A stretch of 64,000 nucleotides of DNA, from NCBI RefSeq assembly GCF_040115645.1, contig NC_089556.1:3534001-3598000 (forward strand), in the 5' to 3' direction. This document shows, one piece after another, positions 26,201 through 37,560 of this stretch. Below the pieces are notes generated by a model. That model was not told the DNA's origin and did no database searches. It worked only from the letters and a program-made list of their open reading frames with translations. Numbering within the stretch: the stretch's first letter is position 1; each line of letters starts with the position of its first letter. The translations under genes and the position numbers were made by a program. Source of the DNA: Euwallacea fornicatus (lineage: Eukaryota; Arthropoda; Insecta; Coleoptera; Curculionidae).

Positions 26201-29200
26201 TTAAGTACTTACTTCATAATATTCTGGGTACTTAGACTTCGAGGGTAGCAGCTGAAAATGCGTATTTAAGAGCTTTTTGTTGTCATCAGTGACCGTCATG
26301 ACAGTATTGAAGAGCTCTTCATATTGCTGATAATCTATTGAGAAAAACGATTTTAATATCGACTTGACTCACGTAACTTAATTGCTCACCTTCTTTGCTA
26401 CTATCAGAATTAACTGCATTGGAATTATTCAACGAGTTATTGTGGCTGGAATTATTCCTAACAATACTAGATTTCCTCACGGGGGTCTTTGCTAGTTTAG
26501 GATTATTTCTGGGACTTTTATTCCCAGGCTTCGAGTCAGACTTACTCCCCGCATCCGGATTCAGAATTCTTTGTAATAAAGAGAGTTTTGAAATATTAAC
26601 TACAACTTTTCGGTACAAAACTCACTTAATTTTACTGGCCAAAAATAAATGCCACAGTTCGTCAGCATCCTTCCACTCCTGCGTGCTTTTCTTATAAAAG
26701 GCTTTTGTATTATGTACAATTAGTTCTATATCACTCTCTAAACCTGCTATATCATTATATTCATCTGTTCTAAGTTTCTGCTGGACCTTCAGTAAGTCTA
26801 TAGGGTTATTTACAACTTCGTAGTAGCCTTCAAAATATATAAATCAGTGGCGAATCGATGTAAATATGAAAATATTTTTTACCTGGCTCTTGCCGTCTTT
26901 TAGGCACCCTTATGAAGGAATCACATAACAGGGTACCATCATTTTTTTTGTGGTTCCTTATGATTTCATATAATTGATGGCATGCTTCAATCTAAGAGAG
27001 GAAGGTTTTTTTACAGCCACATTACTATATTTAACACAAATTGTATCCAGAGATTGAAATTAATTTATTAGTAGTAGTTATTATTATTAGGGTAATTACA
27101 ACTCCAAATTACAACATTTCCATTAAGTTTCAACAACGGTCATTTGTTCATAAAAGTGCAAAAAACACTTGCAAAGTTCCAAATTGTTTAGATGAGACTA
27201 TATTAACATATATATTCATTGATGTTACGAGGCTGTACTAGGTGTAGAATTTACTTAACTTTCTTTTTAAACTGGAATAAACTGCTAATTGTATATTTAC
27301 TATCTGGTAGATTGTTGCATAGTTTAATAATAATAATGATAAAGGCGATGAATAAAGAAAATTCCATGGCTCGGGAACACTCTGGAGATGCTTGTGCTAT
27401 CGAAAATGAATAATATCAACTTCTTTGTTTATGCTCGGCGACGAACATTAAGCTCACCAACAAGAAGATAAACAGAAAAACCCAGTGCTATAAACAAAAA
27501 TTCATCAACCTACAAATATTCATTTTTTATTTTTGGGCGATCCAGAACTAACTTACAACAACGGCATTGAGAAATTTTGTAACGAGTGCTCCTAATACCT
27601 ATACAACTGATATGACGGATGAAGTCCGATTCAACTGATGAAAAAAACACCACTAAATACGCAGAAACGTGTCTTAACTGTTTTACTTGGTAAACCAGCA
27701 ACCACTCAGGAAAGTCTCAATAAATAACATATTGTATACATTAAGGAAAATAACTAAAATGGGTTGCAGACCTAACTTTCCCTAATAATTCCTGAAAATG
27801 TATCCCAAATTTAGCAAGAGGGTTGTTGCAAGGTGATTAATGGAGCAAAAAACAAAGATAGCAAAAACCAATAGCCCGAGACGGTTGGTGATAAACGATC
27901 TTCATACAGAATATCAGAAAAATAAAGGACATAGTCCAGTAGAAACTGTTGAAGACTTTAAACAAATGTTAGCAGTTATGTTGGTGATTTCAAATAGTAC
28001 AAGTAAACACATGAGAGAATGCATTTGACATGATTCACCAGAGCTGTATCTTCACATAGGAAACTTCCCTTTATCATAAAAATATACATACAAGCCAGCA
28101 AAGATATTATAGAAAGGGAACGAGTTAATATCAATAGAAGGATATTTTATGGTGCTTTTAATGGATGAGAATTTTATGGTTTCTATGTCATTAAATTCGC
28201 TTATAGTATAAGTATAAAATGAAAAATAAATTAAAATATTCAGACTTTTGTAGACTAAATTTGAAGCTATTTAAATTTTTGATATTCAACTTTTCAGAGT
28301 GTCCTGGTATTTAACTGCTTATCAGTAAATTCTATATTACTGATATCAACATTTCACTTAGTTTCTCCTAACTAAAATATAGGTTATTCATCCCTGTTAT
28401 TTTTTTTATAGTTTTGGTCCTTTTTTTCTTCTTTATAATATCTATTTGACTTTGAAGTTTACTATTTCTGTGACTATTATCTGCTATGAATCCACTCATT
28501 GAATAACTATTTATTTAAATTTCACAAAACAACAATTAAATATACAGAGTAAAAATTCAAGCAATTAGACACAAATCGACCATAAATATCCTACTGCTTT
28601 ACAAAAGTGGCACTCCAGAGAATAGGTGAGCTGATGTTTCAAGAATACTGAATAAATCTTCTAGACATTCTAGAGACTTCTTAAAATTAGAACTTTGTGT
28701 GGTTTACACAGGGCATAGTATAATGTCATTAACACATAATGAAGATTTCTGGGCAATTGAAAATAATTTCTTTGATAGAGGAGTAATTGGCCAGAAGATA
28801 TAAATAGGACATCATGTCCAAAAGTGGTTATGTTCATAAAGAAACCGAACATCCTCAAGAATAAACAGTAAGACCTTCTCGGCATATAAAATAAAATATT
28901 TATAACCTAATATGGCAATATGCCAAATTTGAGATCTCTATTTTTTCCAGAACTCTTAATAGGGCATTTAACATTAATCACCTTGTATATTTCTTCTCAT
29001 TATCATCAGTTTATCACAAAAAAAGTGTATTTTCTATATTTTAAAGATTTACTACTCATTGACAATTCAAGATAGAAGATACAGCAAAATAATTTTTTAT
29101 GTTTTTGAGCAAAAGTTCAACTTAAAATTATTTCTAGCTTGTCTGAAATTAACCTCGACTTTCAATATTTAAATGGGATCAATCATTTATTGTTTTACAG

Positions 29201-29370
29201 GACATATTCATATGTTCATGTATACTCTTATACATAATAATTTAAAAATCACTTACTGGATCAAACAACTTTTTTCTTTTCCTCACAGTAGGTCCACTAC
29301 TAGTTGAAGCCTCATTAGAATCATCGTCATGATTCCCAGTTATAGATGAAGCTCTTCTTCTCTTACTCAT
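13570..29370 (-). CDS. PBRM1: Protein polybromo-1 (PBAF chromatin remodelling subunit), complete
   Basis: Polybromo is the signature subunit of the PBAF form of SWI/SNF, which reads acetylated histones in the nucleus. I could join 31 exons in consistent phase, 5,115 bp, about 1,704 residues, close to human PBRM1 (about 1,690). Domain order matches the family: six bromodomains (residues about 40-890), two BAH domains (about 950-1295), an HMG box (about 1380-1465), then C2H2-like residues and a Ser/Thr-rich tail. The start ATG (29368-29370) opens MSKRRRASSITGNHDDDSNE and is preceded by an in-frame TAA. A basic KRKK cluster suggests a nuclear signal. Exon 13 needs a GC-AG intron, and exon 9 has two usable donors. 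Exon coordinates are given in the three block entries. Confidence 0.95.
17201..20326 (-). other. 3.1-kb polybromo intron, no gene recognised
   Basis: The gene's largest intron after the first. It holds scattered short open frames on both strands with no family resemblance, a TA microsatellite at 19829-19852, and a region around 18720-19500 of more mixed base composition that could be an old repeat. No transposase motif was found in it. Confidence 0.4.
19829..19852. repeat. (AT)n microsatellite
   Basis: Twelve uninterrupted AT dinucleotides inside a polybromo intron. Confidence 0.95.
20327..23356 (-). other. PBRM1: Polybromo exons 17-23: two BAH domains
   Basis: Exons: 23149-23356, 22151-22382, 21866-22098, 21640-21806, 21412-21584, 20834-21006, 20327-20386. 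BAH1 starts at FQVGEFVYMETK (exon 17) and includes IIKIERLYEKNGQQMLYGNH and FLEKEVFKSD. BAH2 runs from KSGDFVYVVVDGGRQVIAQI through YFRGPWFVCPSE and LYYRNEVLQS to CAVLDYNEYVS and LRPTEIPEQDVYIC. The RPTEIPE block is shared with vertebrate PBRM1, but the residue before it is Leu rather than Cys because the exon 21/22 junction forms TTG. Exons 21 and 22 are both 173 bp. Confidence 0.93.
23410..29370 (-). other. PBRM1: Polybromo exons 1-16: N-terminus and six bromodomains
   Basis: Exons, 5' to 3': 29257-29370, 26883-26991, 26626-26827, 26390-26568, 26213-26334, 25994-26161, 25718-25945, 25369-25650, 25234-25296 (or 25198-25296), 24804-24965, 24568-24755, 24373-24510, 24165-24318, 23889-24111, 23702-23834, 23410-23643. 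Bromodomains fall in exons 2-3, 5-6, 8, 10-12, 13-14 and 15-16. ZA-loop motifs such as YPDYYKEIKNPLSL are clear. The acetyl-lysine-contacting Asn is seen in domains 2 (ACLFNESNSQIY), 3 (AKKYNVPNSKLY), 4 (RQFNEENSAIY) and 5 (ACKFNEPDSQIY). Domain 1 has AFYKKSTQEW and domain 6 has ARQLSRSDSQVF, so both lack it. Exon 7 links domains 2 and 3 with an acidic ETEPEPEPEP run. Confidence 0.93.
26992..29256 (-). other. First intron of polybromo, 2.3 kb
   Basis: Bounded by donor GTAAGT after codon 38 and an acceptor AG before IEACHQLYEI. AT-rich. The open frame at 27840-28028 on the plus strand shows no family motif and is treated as chance. Confidence 0.6.
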
Positions 29371-30359
29371 ATTTACTTAATCCTTATTCAGCTGTCATAT
29401 GAACTACATTTACTCCTTTTAACGCATATAACACCTTCCTAGATGGTAACACCATTACATATCGCAAAGGGATTTGTACTGTAAGTTAGAAGAGTCTAAA
29501 TTTACTGACCAAATTGGTAATAAGAGGCAGCTTCACTCTGGAATATTAATAAAACCTTGGATGTACTATTGGAGTATGCTGAGGATGCCAAAATGCAATG
29601 AGCATTTAATTATTTACATTTATATCTTAAACTTACATGATCAATGTTGCTTGTTGAACTGACTAGCTCTGTTACAGAAAAAACAGCTTTTAATCGTGCT
29701 TATATGCTAATATTGATGCCATATAGTGTCTGGCAAATAAAACATTCCTCAGACAGAAGCAAATATGCTTGAAATCTTCTGAAATCCAGTAATTTTACTA
29801 AAAACTTCTGAATCCCAAGCTAAGGTTTTTAGGTTAGATCCAATGACATTAGCTTATATCCTTCAGGAGCATGTATCCTAGGATCAGAGTTCTTGTAAGA
29901 TCAGTTGCAAATATTAATCAAACTCCAGACTTTTCGCGGGTTTTGCAAAATATTTCCCAAACAATTCACACAAAATAGGCGCGACACAAATTCTTTCCAC
30001 CATTGAACTCAATTTTCTCCAGTAAAACCACAATGGCGGCTAACGATGTTTAGATAGAGACAAATTTATTGCAGTATGACTAGCTAAACAGAGACAGAGA
30101 GATCACATAACAAAACCAACCAACACAAACCAAGCGGTATTGTTGGTTATATAATTCGCACTGAAATCAAGTGACAAAATGAACGTGTGACATTCGAGTG
30201 ATAAAAACTTCGATTATGAATTTTTGCCGCCAAATACGTTCCGAAGACAAAATGGGGAAAAGTAACAACTGACCTAAACCATTTCATTAAAACATATTTT
30301 GTAATTTTTTACAATATATACAGCATCTGTATTTCAAAATAAAGAAAAGTGATGATTAG
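29371..30359. other. Intergenic between polybromo start and MMADHC end
   Basis: Should contain the polybromo promoter and 5' UTR and the MMADHC 3' UTR. No TATA box in good position and no coding pattern were seen. Confidence 0.4.
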
Positions 30360-31475
30360 CTAATTGTTTGTAGAAGTAAAAACTGAATTTAGATGTTGTT
30401 TGTTGCAAGGAGCATCTGTAAAGAGGCTACCTGAAATATTAAAATTTATTTAAATAAACCGCAGATCACAAACTAATGAGACCCTTACCTATGAGCCTTT
30501 TAATGGGCAGGCCTTCATTGGAAATAACTTTGCATTCATCTATGTCAAAGATTTGGAAATCCAAGCAACGAAATTTCTCATCAGTTTTATAAAGCTCATT
30601 CAAGCCACTAGGTACAAAGTAGGGCCTTCCAGAAAATGGATTAACAAAATCAGCCCAATAACCAGCCTTTCTGAGCTTGGAACATATGTTTTTGGCAGTT
30701 ATTAGGAACTTAAAAATATAAACAATGAATCAAAGACAGGTTTCAACAATAAAAACAATACCATTTGGGCCATTTTTTCAGTTTCGGTCTCCTTATTTAA
30801 CTTAGTTTGTTTACCACCAGGCTTCAGATTGATAGTAATCACTGACAATTCACTCTTTTCCAATGGCCTATATGGAAACAATTCGCAGACAGTTTGGCGC
30901 AGAACTTTTGGACATGTTTGCACTCTCAAAATCATATCTGAGTCTGGATTGCTGCCCACCTAAACATGGCATTTTTATTTGTCAGTAATAGCCGAAGGAT
31001 GAGGGTAAGCCTTACATCTTCAACTTGCTCCATGATGACGTCATGATGGGTTTTGATGGTTGTTTGGGTATCATACCAGGCTAAGCCTATGTTACCCCTT
31101 AAGAAGAGAGGAAACCCATTAGAAGCTAGCAGTTCAAAGCTAGGGTCTCGCCATACTAAGTTAGACTCTAAATCAAGAAAGTAATATGCTAGGGTTGGCT
31201 GATGTAAGATAGCAAAAGATTGGACATAATATTATTCTTAATTGTTTAAAATTTAAACTTTCTTAACCTAAGAAATCAAGTATGTTTATACCTGAATCAG
31301 GTCTGCGCTCCTTTACTGGTTTGTAGGGCCCACTGGTATTACTCACTTTTCTTGAATAACATCTAAAAGAATTTTGACCCTGTAAAATACTATTTTTGGG
31401 AAGTTTGGTCAAACAAATTAAAAAATTTCGACTTGACATTGTTTGACGTTTCGAAATTTTTGCAGCGTTGGGCAT
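30360..31475 (-). CDS. MMADHC: Cobalamin trafficking protein CblD (MMADHC homologue)
   Basis: MMADHC directs vitamin B12 toward mitochondrial methylmalonyl-CoA mutase and cytosolic methionine synthase. Five exons: 31292-31475, 31016-31167, 30762-30959, 30489-30708, 30360-30430, all GT-AG and in phase, 825 bp, 274 residues (human about 296). Family blocks: ILRVQTCPKVLRQTVCELFP, NICSKLRKAGYWADFVNPFS, then TDEKFRCLDF and a C-terminal GSLFTDA block. The N-terminus is basic and Ser-rich (RNFLICLTKLPKNSI, then FRCYSRKVSN), as expected of a mitochondrial presequence. The start may be the ATG at 31475 or the in-frame one at 31439. It lies 175 bp downstream of CARS2 on the same strand. Recognition rests on the conserved C-terminal half. 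Confidence 0.88.
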
Positions 31476-31650
31476 TTACGCAAAGTTGCCACATCTTGCA
31501 AATAAATCCGAGATGTTTACTAGTGAATAACTGTTAGACCTTGAAGATTTTACCCAATCAAAAAATGTCGTTTTAAAGCAAAGGTGAATAAACAATATAT
31601 ACAACTTTGGTAAACTTTCAATTTAATAATAATTATACAAATGTAATCGG

Positions 31651-33195
31651 CTACCTACTCCAAGAAGACACTTTGCCATGATCTTTTACAGTCAAACCAT
31701 GGAACTTTAATTTGTCTCTTAAACCATCACAGAGGGTTAAAATATCCACATTTTTCTCAGATAGTCCAAGATTTCTGATATCATGTCTAAAACTCACTAG
31801 TAACTCAATTAATTCCGATTCACTATCACTTTGCATAATATCTTTTGATCCACTTAAGTCAATACCAAACATGTCTAAAGTATTAATTACAACGTTAGTG
31901 AGTCCTAAAAGATAATGCATTTCACAAAAGCTCTCTGCTGAATTTGTACTAGAGTGTAGCATAGAATTAATTTTTGAAACAATGTTATTCAAGACTTGCA
32001 TTACATGGGGGGTGTTAAAGTCATCACAGAAAGCAGTATGAATATCTCTCACAGAGGTTGCAAGTAATTCGGCCAATACAACATTGTTCAGGCAAGGTTT
32101 TATTATACCTCTCTTCACCTCAGTTATGGTTACAACAAAATTCTTAAACACACTTAAGGAGTTTGCAGCAGTCTTTAATAAGTCTGAATTAAATTCCATT
32201 GAGGTTGTGTATCTACCTTTGACACAAGCCATTCTGAACACCTCAGGTTTTGTGCTCTTTAACATATCTTGAATTGACAAGGTGTTCTTTAAACTCTTAG
32301 ACATTTTAACTGAATCTTTGGAGTGGAGGTGACCTATGTGCAGCCAGTAGTTGACCCACTGACATTTTCCATGGAAGACACAACTCTGGATTTCTTCATT
32401 CTCATGATGTGGAAATCTTAAGTCCAGACCACCAGCATGAATATCAATTTCTGAGCCAAAAATATGAGATGCTAATGCTGAACACTCGATATGCCAACCA
32501 GGTCTACCTTTACCCCAAGGGCTGATAAAATGTGGTTCTCCTTCATATTTTGTATTTTTCCATAAAGCAAAATCAGCAGGGGATTTCTTATATTGATTTG
32601 AGGAGTCAGGGTAATCTTCAGATATATTCTGTAGTTTGCCTTGTGGATAAGGACTTTTTGATACATCAAAGTATACTGAATTGTCTAGAGCTTTGTATGC
32701 TGCACCATGTTGTATCAATTGCTCAATAAAGCTTATAATTAATGGGATATTATCAGTCACCCTTACTATTATATTTGGCTCAAGTATACTCAAACTTTTC
32801 AGATCATTCCAGAATTCTTTTTCGTACTTTTTAGATAGTTCTTTATAGTCCACTTTCAACTCTGCAGCTTTTTTAATTATTTTATCATCAATATCAGTAA
32901 CATTCATGCAAGTTACCAAATTTAAGCCAAAATGTTGCCTTAAAATCCTTTGGATTATATCTAGTTTCACATAGCAGCTAGCATGCCCGACATGTGCTGA
33001 ATCATACACTGTGGGGCCACAGGTGTACCACGTAACAGCCTGTTTGTTTTTAACTATTAGGGGCTCGTTTTTTTTTGTCACGCAGTTGAAGATGTTTATT
33101 GATGTATTGTGTCCTATTGGCAATGTCCAGGAATGTTTGTTTTTGGGTAGCAACGTAATTTTTTGGCAAAATAGATTAGATTTGCTTAATAACAT
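31651..33195 (-). CDS. CARS2: Mitochondrial cysteinyl-tRNA synthetase
   Basis: Charges mitochondrial tRNA-Cys with cysteine (class Ia synthetase). One uninterrupted 514-residue frame. Zinc and active-site features are visible: YTCGPTVYDSAHVGHA carries Cys59 and the HIGH motif (HVGH, 68-71), WHIECS has Cys238, LRFPHHENEE has the His pair 263-264, and KMSKS is at 297-301. The first 40 residues are basic with few acidic residues, fitting a mitochondrial presequence. Length matches bacterial-type and CARS2 enzymes rather than the larger cytosolic form. It has no intron although its neighbours have many. An ATTAAA just after the stop (minus strand, about 31622-31627) could serve polyadenylation. 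Confidence 0.96.
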   Translation of the reverse strand: MLLSKSNLFCQKITLLPKNKHSWTLPIGHNTSINIFNCVTKKNEPLIVKNKQAVTWYTCGPTVYDSAHVGHASCYVKLDIIQRILRQHFGLNLVTCMNVTDIDDKIIKKAAELKVDYKELSKKYEKEFWNDLKSLSILEPNIIVRVTDNIPLIISFIEQLIQHGAAYKALDNSVYFDVSKSPYPQGKLQNISEDYPDSSNQYKKSPADFALWKNTKYEGEPHFISPWGKGRPGWHIECSALASHIFGSEIDIHAGGLDLRFPHHENEEIQSCVFHGKCQWVNYWLHIGHLHSKDSVKMSKSLKNTLSIQDMLKSTKPEVFRMACVKGRYTTSMEFNSDLLKTAANSLSVFKNFVVTITEVKRGIIKPCLNNVVLAELLATSVRDIHTAFCDDFNTPHVMQVLNNIVSKINSMLHSSTNSAESFCEMHYLLGLTNVVINTLDMFGIDLSGSKDIMQSDSESELIELLVSFRHDIRNLGLSEKNVDILTLCDGLRDKLKFHGLTVKDHGKVSSWSR

Positions 33196-33438
33196 TGCGA
33201 AAATCTCATTAAAATGAATAAAAGTGAGGTTAGATTGTCTAATTTGTGTATAAATTCAAGCAATGTATTGCTGATTGCTCCAATATCAGAATGTGACATT
33301 AAACAGCTGTTTGAGTTTTTTTCAGATGACAGACACATATTCTGACATTTTAATCTGACACACTTCTTTTTTATTTTAATCATTGCTTTGATTTTGATTT
33401 AGATAAAAGCAAACACTGATTTTGGCTATTAAAAGAAA
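33196..33438. promoter_or_regulatory. Divergent promoter region, CARS2 / tetraspanin
   Basis: Only 243 bp separate the CARS2 ATG (minus) from the tetraspanin ATG (plus), so both 5' UTRs and core promoters must lie here or overlap the genes. No TATA box in a convincing position; this is inferred from gene arrangement. Confidence 0.5.
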
Positions 33439-34597
33439 ATGTGTGGTGGATTTACTTGTTCCAAAAATGCCCTTATAGCCTTAAACGCGTTGTATGTGGT
33501 AAGTGCCCTTTAATAGCATTTAGGTTGTCTTTATAAAGGGAAATTTTTTAGGTCGTAGGTTGCATCCTCATTGGGGTAGCTGTGTATGGACGAGCTGCCT
33601 CTTTGGTGACGAATTTACCAATAGTTGGTGGCATTTTAGCATGTGGAGTCATATTAATATTAATTTCAGCCCTAGGACTTATAGGTGCTCTGAAGCATCA
33701 TCAAGTCATGCTATTCTTTGTATCCTTTTACAGTATCATTTATGGAAGTTCTCGTTTGATACTCAAAGAACCTAAAAATTGGTTTATCTATTACGCAAAT
33801 ACCGATAAGCAGCGTTAACATCATCCAACATCCTTCCTCTTCCTTTATCAACATAATTGAACATTGTTTACTCCTACTCCTAAGTATAAACAATCAGATA
33901 GTCTGTTACTTTAATACAAATTTCAAACAATTGCTTCCTTAATTACAATATTACAGTACATGGTAATTTTATTCCTACTGTTTTTAATCCAATTTTCAGT
34001 GGCATGTGCCTGCTTGGGTGTTAATGAATCTCAGCAAAAGCAGTGGGCAGAACAAGGTTGGACAAGGTATAAGTGGCTTTTGGTTGTATCTATCAAACCT
34101 AGCTTTGTTTGAATTATTTTAGAGTCGAGAATGACACTAGAGCTAATGTGCAAAATACTTTTACCTGCTGTGGGTTTGAGCCCGATGTGGATAAAGTCTT
34201 GATTCACCCAGATTGTGATAAAGTGCAAGTAAGATTAAAATCCTCACACATCACTTAATTTAAATATAATTCAATTTACAACAATTTAGCTGAGGTGTTG
34301 TCAAAATCCTGAGTCTCAGTCTTGCGCTTGCCCAGGTTGTTTGCAAAAATTACAGAGCACCATCAACTATGCATTTAATCTCTGTGGCTGGATTGGGCTC
34401 TTTTTCAGCTTCACTGAGGTAAGTATTCAGCCTAATTTTACTGTAAATATTTGAGCATTATGTTCCTTTCTTATATTTGGTCTAATCAACTTACAAGGGT
34501 TTTCGGCATGTGTTGTTTCTAGTTCATGGGAGTATTGTTAACTGTACGTTACCGTAACCAAAAGGATCCAAGGGCTAACCCAAGTGCTTTCCTCTAG
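33439..34597 (+). CDS. Tetraspanin, TSPAN13/31 type, isoform a
   Basis: Four-pass membrane organiser protein. Exons: 33439-33498, 33552-33719, 33957-34066, 34123-34228, 34290-34418, 34523-34597, all in phase, 215 residues. The N-terminus [20 protein letters not shown] is typical of the TSPAN13/31 group. Membrane segments are at about residues 10-35, 47-67, 77-96 and 176-200. The large extracellular loop has the tetraspanin CCG motif (FTCCGF, 126-131) and further cysteines (CC, then CACPGC). The C-terminus [15 protein letters not shown] is the strongly conserved tail of this group. The closest Drosophila counterpart is probably Tsp97E (from memory of family membership). Confidence 0.92.
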
Positions 34598-35366
34598 TGC
34601 CATAACCTTCCTGGCTCTGTGCAAGATGGTGGGTTTATTGTGTGTGTTTTTGAGTTGGTTTTTGTTTTCTTGTGGCATCTGCATTTGTTTGTTCTAACAT
34701 GGTTGTTGCATGCTTGGTGTTGGTGTGGATTATTCAAGAGGTAAACTGCAGAAGGATTTTGGTGTACAATCCAAAAGATTTAGGTGGTATTAGGTAAGGA
34801 ATTGGCAGGGATTAATATCTGTAGTGCTGAATTTTGAATCAAAAAGCATATGTGTTGCATATTTTTATTTGATGCTTATATAGTTGTCTTGTTTTTGTTG
34901 GAATGCTTGCACCTCATTGCGATTAATTGCGGCACTTTCGCAAGACATGGCAGTTTTATCATTAAATTTCATGAAAATTAAGAAAAGTACATTTTTAGTA
35001 GATAATCGAATCTTTTCAATGATTTTCAATATGGAATGTATCCCCAGATATTCTTGGCAGGTAATTGTCGGAGTTCGCGTTTCTTGATAACTTCCCTAGT
35101 GTATTCGTAGCTATTGGAGGCATTAGCACGTATTAGTTAGTGTCAATAGGCATTAGAAGATATTAATTAGTTTTAGTGGGGATATTAACAGGTAATAGTG
35201 TACAGAACTGCGGTTTACCTCGCGGGATTATTTTTGTTTTGAACTTGAGAGTTGTCTTGTTTAGGTAGTGGGAATTTTATTGACGAGACGGTATCGTAAC
35301 CAACAGGATCCAGAACAACTGAAAGCTATTGCCGTTTTTCCTAGTCATAAAACTTTCACCTATTAA
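33439..35366 (+). CDS. Tetraspanin isoform b with alternative last exon
   Basis: Shares exons 1-5 with isoform a, then uses 35265-35366 (acceptor GTTTAG) instead of 34523-34597, giving 224 residues. The exon starts [20 protein letters not shown] and ends SHKTFTY, so it finishes the fourth membrane segment and repeats the RYRNQxDP motif but replaces the ANPSAFL tail. Both exons enter in phase 0 after donor 34418. The two are clearly duplicated and mutually exclusive. Confidence 0.85.
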
Positions 35367-35817
35367 TGCTGTGCTGTAGCTTTTCTAGTCATTTTATGAG
35401 AATTTTTGGATAACTGATTCATATTTATCAACTGTGCATTATTGGATTTAAATATTTTTTTGCAATACCTGTGTTATTGATCCGGTGGATTATGTAATAC
35501 TAAAGATAAAAGAAAAAGACAATGGCTGAGTTCTATAGAGAAATCCATTGTTCGTCGCCATTTTACCAAAGACTTGTTTATGTAAGGATGTTTATTTCTT
35601 GAACTGACTTGTGTGTGATGTTTCTTCTTTTGTATTTTATCACGATATTATTATATTCATTCAAATTCCGTATCTAAGGGAATTTTATTTAGATAAAATA
35701 CGTATAAATTATTGTTCTATGTGCTCATCGTATATTAAAGTCGTTTGCCAACCATGTTTTGTAGAAGCTTAGTTGTTTACATCTGAAAATTGATTTATAA
35801 GAAGATTTGTATGTACT

Positions 35818-35823
35818 AATAAA
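35818..35823 (+). terminator. Polyadenylation signal, tetraspanin
   Basis: AATAAA about 450 bp after the isoform b stop, within an AT-rich 3' region. Confidence 0.55.
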
Positions 35824-37560
35824 GTTTATAGTTTTGTGAGCTTTGAAAAGCAGTACCTATGATAAGAAGTACCGTACCTAAATTTAGGCATTTAGTAGAT
35901 TCAAATGGTTAATAGGCACCAATTAATCAATCATTCCTTGAAACATTGTGTAAAACCCCTGGGATAACCAGTATCAGGCACGTAGCTAGTAAAAAGCAAA
36001 TATAATTATTGTACAAATTCCACTTTGAACATGGACAATTCCATTAGTTATACAGTGGGTTAAATGTAGTTAGTACTGAGAGTCAGATTCGAGACATCCT
36101 GAAGATCAATGGGCCTCGAAGAAGGCAATTTTTTAAAAAGCGTTATTATGGCTTTTTTATCCAGAAATCTCTGCCGCATGTTTTGGGAATAATTAGATCT
36201 GGTTATTGCATTTTTAAAATTGGATATTTTTTCATTTTCTTTGATTGGAATTCCTAAATTTCCAAAAACGCTTTCACTATTTCTACGAAAGCATTTTGGA
36301 AATTATATAAATAATAGATATGAATATAATAATAATAATAATATATTTAAAAAAAAACTCTTTCGTTCGTGCACTCAGTACCAGCCTTAAAATGGGACGA
36401 GTTTGAGCAACGACTTAGGGCAGAAGATACTTGACGTATTTGTTGCATTGCGTTTGTTTTATTAAGGTAAGGCGGAGTGATTCAATCAATCCAAAAACAT
36501 ATCGAGTACGCCTACACGTTAAAATTCTCTATATTGGTATATAACCACTTATTGTTTTAGGTAATTGTAAATACATTCTTTTATTTTTGGAGTGAGTGTC
36601 GGTATCCCGAGCTAAAGAGGTAACGGAATCATGGCCCTATTTCGTCTGTAAAATAACATTGATTGTGCCTTGGCTCGACTGGACTAATTTATTGGAGTGC
36701 GAAATAAATAGACAAACTTTATAACTCCTATTTATGATAACGATATGAACATGGAAGGTAAAGGGCAAAACCACTGACTATAAGCGAAGGGTGTGAAGCG
36801 TTATTCAAGTATCAGGGAATCTATAGCTCCACCACCAGTAGTATGAGTTCTATTACTCACTTTTCCTTATCATTCTTGCTGACTACGTGCCTCACTGGTA
36901 TAAGGTTAATTTAAACTGATATAAAAGATGAAAAATAACGTTTTAATATGTAGATAATTGTATGTACATCATTTGCATAACTTTGCTCAAACACAATTTT
37001 CCTTTTCTTTTACTCATTTTCGTAAAACATTTCCAAATAGAATAATAATTTTCTGATACTGATATTTTCGTTAAATATTTATTTAATTTCCTCCTCTTTT
37101 TACTGTTATGAAAAAAATTTACTAACAGTTTTAGTGAGTAATCGATAGTACCTGTGAAGCTTTTATAGGCATCGTTGCAAAGAATCCTTGATCTCCTTTG
37201 CTCATCATACTAGCTATAGTCCTCTCTATATAACGAACGCGTGTAATTGTAATTATTGTAATACCTGAATGATAATTAAAGATATAGACTAGATTATGGT
37301 GTAGTTTGATTGCCTAATCAGCACGAATAAATCTAAAAAATTGAAATAATTGTTTATTTTTTTCCTTCAACACAAACATATCTATATAATACAAAGGTCT
37401 TTGTCTCTGCAGAAACGTCATAAAGGTAACCTACACGAGAATAAATAACTAAGTTCTTTTTAACAAAGGCAAAATAAATAAATTACACTAAAATTTATCA
37501 GTAATGGCTATTCAGAGTAGGTACCTACGGGCTAAGTCTTATTAAGGAAAAATTCTGGGT
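35824..37560. other. Intergenic, nothing recognised
   Basis: 1.7 kb of AT-rich DNA between two convergent genes. It has a short AAT-repeat run near 36328-36345. No coding pattern, transposon ends or RNA gene seen. Confidence 0.4.

Noticed and set aside
26395..26697. 100-residue Leu-rich plus-strand frame
   Set aside because: Complement of the Asn/Ser-rich polybromo exon 4.
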